Below, in pieces: positions 40,560 to 44,138 of a stretch of 44,138 nt of DNA. Origin of the DNA: Thermoguttaceae bacterium (GTDB lineage Bacteria; Planctomycetota; Planctomycetia; Pirellulales; Thermoguttaceae); contig JAGBDD010000145.1 of assembly GCA_017937685.1 (NCBI GenBank), positions 1 through 44,138 of the forward strand, in the 5' to 3' direction. Each line of letters starts with the position of its first letter. Within the stretch, counting starts at the first letter, position 1. The notes beneath the pieces were generated by a model. The model saw only the letters and a program-made list of their open reading frames with translations, ran no database searches and was not told where the DNA came from. Both the position numbers and the translations under genes were made by a program.

Positions 40560-42584
40560 CTAACGTTCCGTCGAGACGCCGACGAACCGGGGCGCGTCGC
40601 GTCGCGACGACGCGGAGGTCGGAGACGCGACGACTTGCGAACGCGTCGAGAAACGCGAACTTTGGCGGCGCGTCGACAAGCGGTTCGCTTCCCGAACGGC
40701 GGCGGCGAGGAACGGGTCGGCGTCGACTTCGTTGGCGTCGTCGTTAAATTCGGCGTAATCGGCGTTCGCGGTTTCGGTCGCGACGTCGGCGGAGTACGTC
40801 GGATTCGTCGCGGCGAACGAGGCGGCGTTTTCCGGGGGTTCCGGAAGTTCGACTCGAACGTGCGGGAGGACGCCGACGCCGCCGTAAGCGAAACCGTTCG
40901 GCGAGTAAAATTTTTCGGTCGTCAAGCGCAGGCCCGCGATCGGTTTCGCCGTTTGCGTCGGACAGGAAAGCTGAACGATCGCTTGGACGGTGCCCTTGCC
41001 GTAACTTTGCGTCCCGACGACGACGGCGCGTCCGTTTTCCTTCATCGCGCCGGCGAAAATTTCCGACGCGCTCGCGCTATTCTCGTCGACGAGCAAGACC
41101 AACGGCGTCGAGCAAAAGCTTGTTTGGGTCGCCGAATAGGAATGATCGCCGCTCCGTCCGCGCGTCCGAACGATCGTGCCGGAGTCGAGGAACAGGTCGG
41201 AAACGTCGATCGCTTCCTGCAGGAGTCCGCCCGGGTTTTGGCGCAAGTCGACGACGAGCGATTCCATTTGGAGACGCGAAAGTTCGTCGATCGCCGCGAT
41301 CATTTCGGTCGCCGTCGTTTTTTGGAAACAAACGACGCGGAAATACCCGACTCGGCCCGGCGCGTCGAGGAGGCGAACGTCTTCGACGCTTGGAACGTCG
41401 ATTTGACGGCGAATCGCGACGACGCGGCGGAGCGTTCCGTCGACCGGCGAACGAAGGGTCAGCGTCGCTCGTTGGCCGACTTCGCCCTGCAGGAGGGCGC
41501 CGATTTCCGCGCCGGTGAGGCCGTCGGTCGACTCTTCGTCGACGGCGACGATCTCGTCCCCGGCTTCGACGCCGCTTTCGCTCGCCGGACTGTTCGGAAC
41601 GACGCGAACGACGCGCGCCGGGTCGTCCGTTTTCAACTCGACGCCGATTCCGACGAACCGACCGTCGATCATCGAGAAAACGTCCTCGACCTGCACCGGG
41701 GTCAGGTGCGCCGAATACGCGTCGAGCGAACAAACGGCGGAGCAAAGGAACTCGGAAATCGTCGCGGTTTCGCGGACGCCGGTTTCTTCGCGGAGGCGCT
41801 TGGCCAACCAAAGGACGGCGCTTTTCAGGTCGGCGTCGGTTTCGAGCCGCCAACGCTTCGACGCGTCGCGAACTTTCGTCAACAACGCTTCGGCGCGCTC
41901 GCTTCGCTCGAACGGGAGACCGTTTTGCTCGTAAAACGGCTCGTGCGCGAACGCTTCGACGAGGCCGTCGAACCCGAACGCGAAGAGCGTCGCGGGCGCC
42001 GGACGGTCGACGTGATAATTGTCGATGTTGAGCGTCGCTTCGTCGAAGACGGCGAGAACGTCGTCGAGACTCGCGCCGTCGGTCAACTCGACGAAGGTCG
42101 CGTCTTGGTAACGGAGTTCGAGTTCGGAACGTCGGCGCGCGGTCGCGAAGCGAACTCGGAGCGTTTCGTCGTTCGGGAAGGCGCGGAGGCCCTTTTCGAA
42201 CCGCTTTTTCGCGTCGAGCCAACGCCCGGCGTCGAGGAGCGCGTCTCCTTCGGCGAGGGCGCGTTCGCGTTCGCCGTCGTCGCTCAACGGGAGAGCGCGG
42301 CGCGTTTCCGCTTCGGCGTCGAGCGTTCGTTTGCGGTCGAGAAGATCGTCGAGCGAACGAAGAGGCGTCGGCGCCGAAAGCGCGTCGGACGACGGTTCGT
42401 AAAACGGCGAGTACCGCGACCGACTCGTCGGCGGAATCGTCGGCGACGAATCCGAGGCGGGCGACGCGAACGTCGGCAAGGGCCCGCGCGAACGCGAACC
42501 CGAATCGGCGCTCGTCGTCGAAGGAACGCAAAACGCGCTCGCGGCGGCGACGGCGACCGTTAAAAGTTGGAGGAATTTTTGCAT
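40560..42584 (-). CDS. S41-family C-terminal processing protease with PDZ domain
   Basis: A 674-residue exported serine protease. ATG at 42582-42584 (MQKFLQLLTVAVAAASAF) opens a signal peptide; the frame is open about 80 residues further upstream but that part is not protein-like. Ser/Pro and TPR-like regions (about 30-180, LLDAGRWLDAKKRFEKGL) precede the S41 N-terminal region and a PDZ domain (about 320-400, GIGVELKTDDPARVVRVVPN, then SGVEAGDEIVAVD). The protease core follows: SLVVDLRQNPGGLLQEAIDV, VDENSASASEIFAGAMKENG with the catalytic Ser motif, and GTQSYGKGTVQAIV with the catalytic Lys. CtpA/Prc-type enzymes trim or degrade periplasmic proteins from the C-terminus. Confidence 0.9.
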   Translation of the reverse strand: MQKFLQLLTVAVAAASAFCVPSTTSADSGSRSRGPLPTFASPASDSSPTIPPTSRSRYSPFYEPSSDALSAPTPLRSLDDLLDRKRTLDAEAETRRALPLSDDGERERALAEGDALLDAGRWLDAKKRFEKGLRAFPNDETLRVRFATARRRSELELRYQDATFVELTDGASLDDVLAVFDEATLNIDNYHVDRPAPATLFAFGFDGLVEAFAHEPFYEQNGLPFERSERAEALLTKVRDASKRWRLETDADLKSAVLWLAKRLREETGVRETATISEFLCSAVCSLDAYSAHLTPVQVEDVFSMIDGRFVGIGVELKTDDPARVVRVVPNSPASESGVEAGDEIVAVDEESTDGLTGAEIGALLQGEVGQRATLTLRSPVDGTLRRVVAIRRQIDVPSVEDVRLLDAPGRVGYFRVVCFQKTTATEMIAAIDELSRLQMESLVVDLRQNPGGLLQEAIDVSDLFLDSGTIVRTRGRSGDHSYSATQTSFCSTPLVLLVDENSASASEIFAGAMKENGRAVVVGTQSYGKGTVQAIVQLSCPTQTAKPIAGLRLTTEKFYSPNGFAYGGVGVLPHVRVELPEPPENAASFAATNPTYSADVATETANADYAEFNDDANEVDADPFLAAAVREANRLSTRRQSSRFSTRSQVVASPTSASSRRDAPRFVGVSTER

Positions 42585-43919
42585 GTCTGTACCAAGCGGC
42601 CCGAAGACCGTCGGTTTGGTCGACTTTCGAAAGAGGCGTCCTGCCCAAACGCCGGCGCTCGCGCGATCCGACGTTTCCCGAAAATCGAAATGGAACTCCT
42701 TTTCAGTCGCCCTCCTGGCGAAGCTGCCGGTTGGAGAAAAAACTTTCTCGCGCTTTTCGACGCGTCGAGCGAGGTCGGCGCGTCGGGCGACGAACGAAAC
42801 CCGCCTCGGGCCCGGTCGTCGCAAACCGCTTCCATGAAATTGACGTTAAAATCGATAAAACGCGCAAAACCCGTTCCGTTTCGCGTCGAACTCGAACGGT
42901 TCTCGGCGGTCGGCAAAGGATACGTCGCGATTTTAACGGTTGTCTCGGAGAAACCAATTTTTCGCGTTTTGCGTCCAACGAACGAACGCGGCGCGCCGTC
43001 TCGGCCCGACCTTGGGCGCGGACGGAGGTTTTTCCGCTTCCTAAATCGTTCGTTTTCGCGAGCCGCGCTTAGTCGTTTAATGAAATTTTGGAGAATCGAC
43101 GGAAATTCTCGGACGAACAAAATCGTTAGGCAAAGAGTAACGGCGGCGCCGAAAGAACGCTTTGGACGCTTTAGCGCGGTCGAAACGGTCGAAACGGCGC
43201 GCGTCGAGAAGAACGGGGAACGCCGTTTCGCGTCGCCGAGAGAGAAGAGCGGCGTCGAAAAACGCTTCGTCGCGGCGCCCATTAATATATTAATGGCAAA
43301 ACGAAGAAAAAAGCCGTCGAAACAACGGAGGCGCGGAGGCTCGTCGACGTTCGAAACATCCGTCGCCGACCAAGAGAGAAGCGACGAAGAAAGCGTCGCG
43401 TTAAACTTTAACGGTTGTAGCGGAAAACGGGGTTTTGGCGTGAAGAGAAGCGGGGAAAAACGTCGGAAAAAGCGCGTTTTTAGGGTTCGAAACGGATTTT
43501 AAAAAAATTGGCGATTTTCCTGAAGCCCGCTTCGAGACTTTTCCGATACTACTAGCGTCCTCGAGAAGGGCGAATAAATTTCCGAACGCGCTTCCGCTTT
43601 CAAGCGGCGGAAAACAGGCTTTGGAACCGAAGTTCGCGCCGACTTGAATAGAACACAACGCGTTTCGCCCGGCAAGACGAAGCGTAAAAAAAAACGAAAC
43701 GTCGAAACGTTGCGAGACGACGTTTGCCGCGCGGTTTTGGATCGTTTTCAAAATCGACGCGCGCCGGCGGCGTTCTTTCGAACGCGACGCGGCCTTAACG
43801 GGTTGGCGTCGGAGAAAGCGCGTCGAAGCCGAAGCCGCTCAACTTGCTTCCCAAGGGATTGGAAGCGGCGGCAAATTTCGCGACGATTTGACATTTCAGG
43901 TTTAAAAAGGAGTTTACCT
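42585..43919. other. Long intergenic stretch without a convincing gene
   Basis: These 1335 bp hold only short or low-complexity frames. Visible features are a GAGAAA/TTTCTC hairpin near 42735-42752, CGGTTTTA-type motifs (as TTAAAATCG near 42845), AT palindrome copy 6, and a strong ribosome-binding site at the right end for the last gene. A small basic frame at 43293-43502 (MAKRRKKPSKQRRR) begins in the palindrome but has no ribosome-binding site. An undetected RNA gene is possible. Confidence 0.5.
43279..43296. promoter_or_regulatory. AT-rich palindromic element, copy 6 (perfect)
   Basis: CCATTAATATATTAATGG is an 18-bp perfect palindrome, followed by CAAAACG. It is the best copy of the family. 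Confidence 0.5.
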
Positions 43920-44138
43920 ATGAAAAATCGTTTGATGGCGTTTTGCTTCGCTTTGATTTCCGCGTGCGCGGTTTCGACCGCTTCCGCGCAAGACTGCGCT
44001 CCGTGCGCCGCGGCCGCCGGCCCGGACGTTTCGTGCGCAGTCTTGCGCGGAAGCGGTCGAAACCGCGCACGCGGAAATCAAAGCGAAGCAAAACGCCATC
44101 AAACGATTTTTCATAGGTAAACTCCTTTTTAAACCTGA
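43896..44138. repeat. Perfect 104-bp inverted repeat ending at the window edge
   Basis: Arms 43896-43999 and 44035-44138 are exact reverse complements, with a 35-bp GC-rich spacer. The right arm ends exactly at the last base of the window. A fold-back artefact at a contig end is the simplest reading; a real hairpin is possible. Confidence 0.97.
43920..44034 (+). CDS. N-terminus of a small Cys-rich secreted protein (broken by the inverted repeat)
   Basis: ATG at 43920 follows AAAAAGGAG, a strong ribosome-binding site. It encodes a clear signal peptide (KNRLMAFCFALISACAV, cleavage near TASA/QD) and then DCAPCAAAAGPDVSC. Cys pairs after a short leader are known from small secreted planctomycete proteins of unknown function. 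The trusted sequence ends at about 44034. Beyond it the frame re-enters the inverted arm and reads antisense of the same gene to a stop at 44120, so that C-terminal part should not be believed. The mirror ORF on the minus strand (43914-44114) is the same sequence reversed. Confidence 0.6.

Noticed and set aside
40533..42563. 676-residue plus-strand frame
   Set aside because: It is antisense to the S41 protease and has a shadow-type composition.
5091..43296. AT palindromes as plain sigma70 promoters
   Set aside because: TTGACA appears in copies 2 and 5, but no suitable -10 lies 16-18 bp away on either strand.
43293..43502. Small basic protein (about 69 residues) starting in AT palindrome copy 6
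   Set aside because: It has no ribosome-binding site and its sequence is low-complexity Lys/Arg. It could be real but cannot be supported.
43401..43751. 116-residue minus-strand frame
   Set aside because: No ribosome-binding site, no domain pattern and no neighbouring context.
43914..44114. Minus-strand copy of the last gene
   Set aside because: It exists only because of the inverted repeat at the window end.

Overview
This window looks like a contig from an uncultured member of the Planctomycetota, probably the Pirellulales and perhaps a gut lineage. That placement is inferred from gene content: a DUF1559-type prepilin, a DUF1080 sugar hydrolase, many secreted carbohydrate-active enzymes, a Tat-exported TIM-barrel isomerase, and a diderm envelope set (LptD-like barrel, LptF/G permease, O-antigen ligase). 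The DNA is GC-rich with very frequent CG and TCG. This bias opens many long false antisense frames, which were left out.

Layout. 1-7.0 kb (all minus): a 3'-truncated O-antigen ligase-like membrane protein, SstT-type Na+ symporter, TIM-barrel sugar isomerase/epimerase, and a secreted tandem-SGNH hydrolase. 7.0-9.9 kb: GNAT acetyltransferase and an M16-type peptidase without a zinc site (plus), a 43-bp tandem array, then a PNPOx-like flavin protein (minus). 10.1-14.6 kb: GH78 alpha-L-rhamnosidase (minus), two promoters, tRNA-Ser(UGA) with a duplicated 5' fragment, and an alpha/beta-hydrolase with an atypical nucleophile. 14.85-23.7 kb (plus): LptD-like protein, hydroxypyruvate-isomerase-like protein, GH5-like enzyme and six-hairpin glycosidase, each behind repeat- or hairpin-rich spacers. 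24.1-34.2 kb (minus): DUF1080 lipoprotein, secreted nucleoside hydrolase, small lipoprotein, DUF1559 prepilin, YgiQ radical SAM protein with a repeat tail, a structured-RNA candidate, and an unrecognised secreted protein. 34.6-37.8 kb (plus): tRNA-dihydrouridine synthase and a beta-helix protein. 37.9-42.6 kb (minus): LptF/G permease, CDF metal transporter, S41 protease. 42.6-44.1 kb is almost gene-free and ends in a secreted-protein start inside a perfect 104-bp inverted repeat that stops exactly at the window end.

Themes. Several genes suit a saccharolytic life: rhamnosidase, GH5-like and six-hairpin enzymes, DUF1080, beta-helix, SGNH esterase-like and two sugar isomerase-like proteins. Others maintain the outer membrane. 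No mobile element, phage, CRISPR array or classical defence system was seen.

The least explained signals are non-coding or repeat-based. They are long C tracts in two surface-structure genes, six AT-rich palindromes, a rod-like RNA candidate on the minus strand near 31.76-31.99 kb, a family of hairpins sharing a GTTTCTT-type tail, and several tandem or direct repeats between genes. All functional calls are from reading the sequence; no database search was run.
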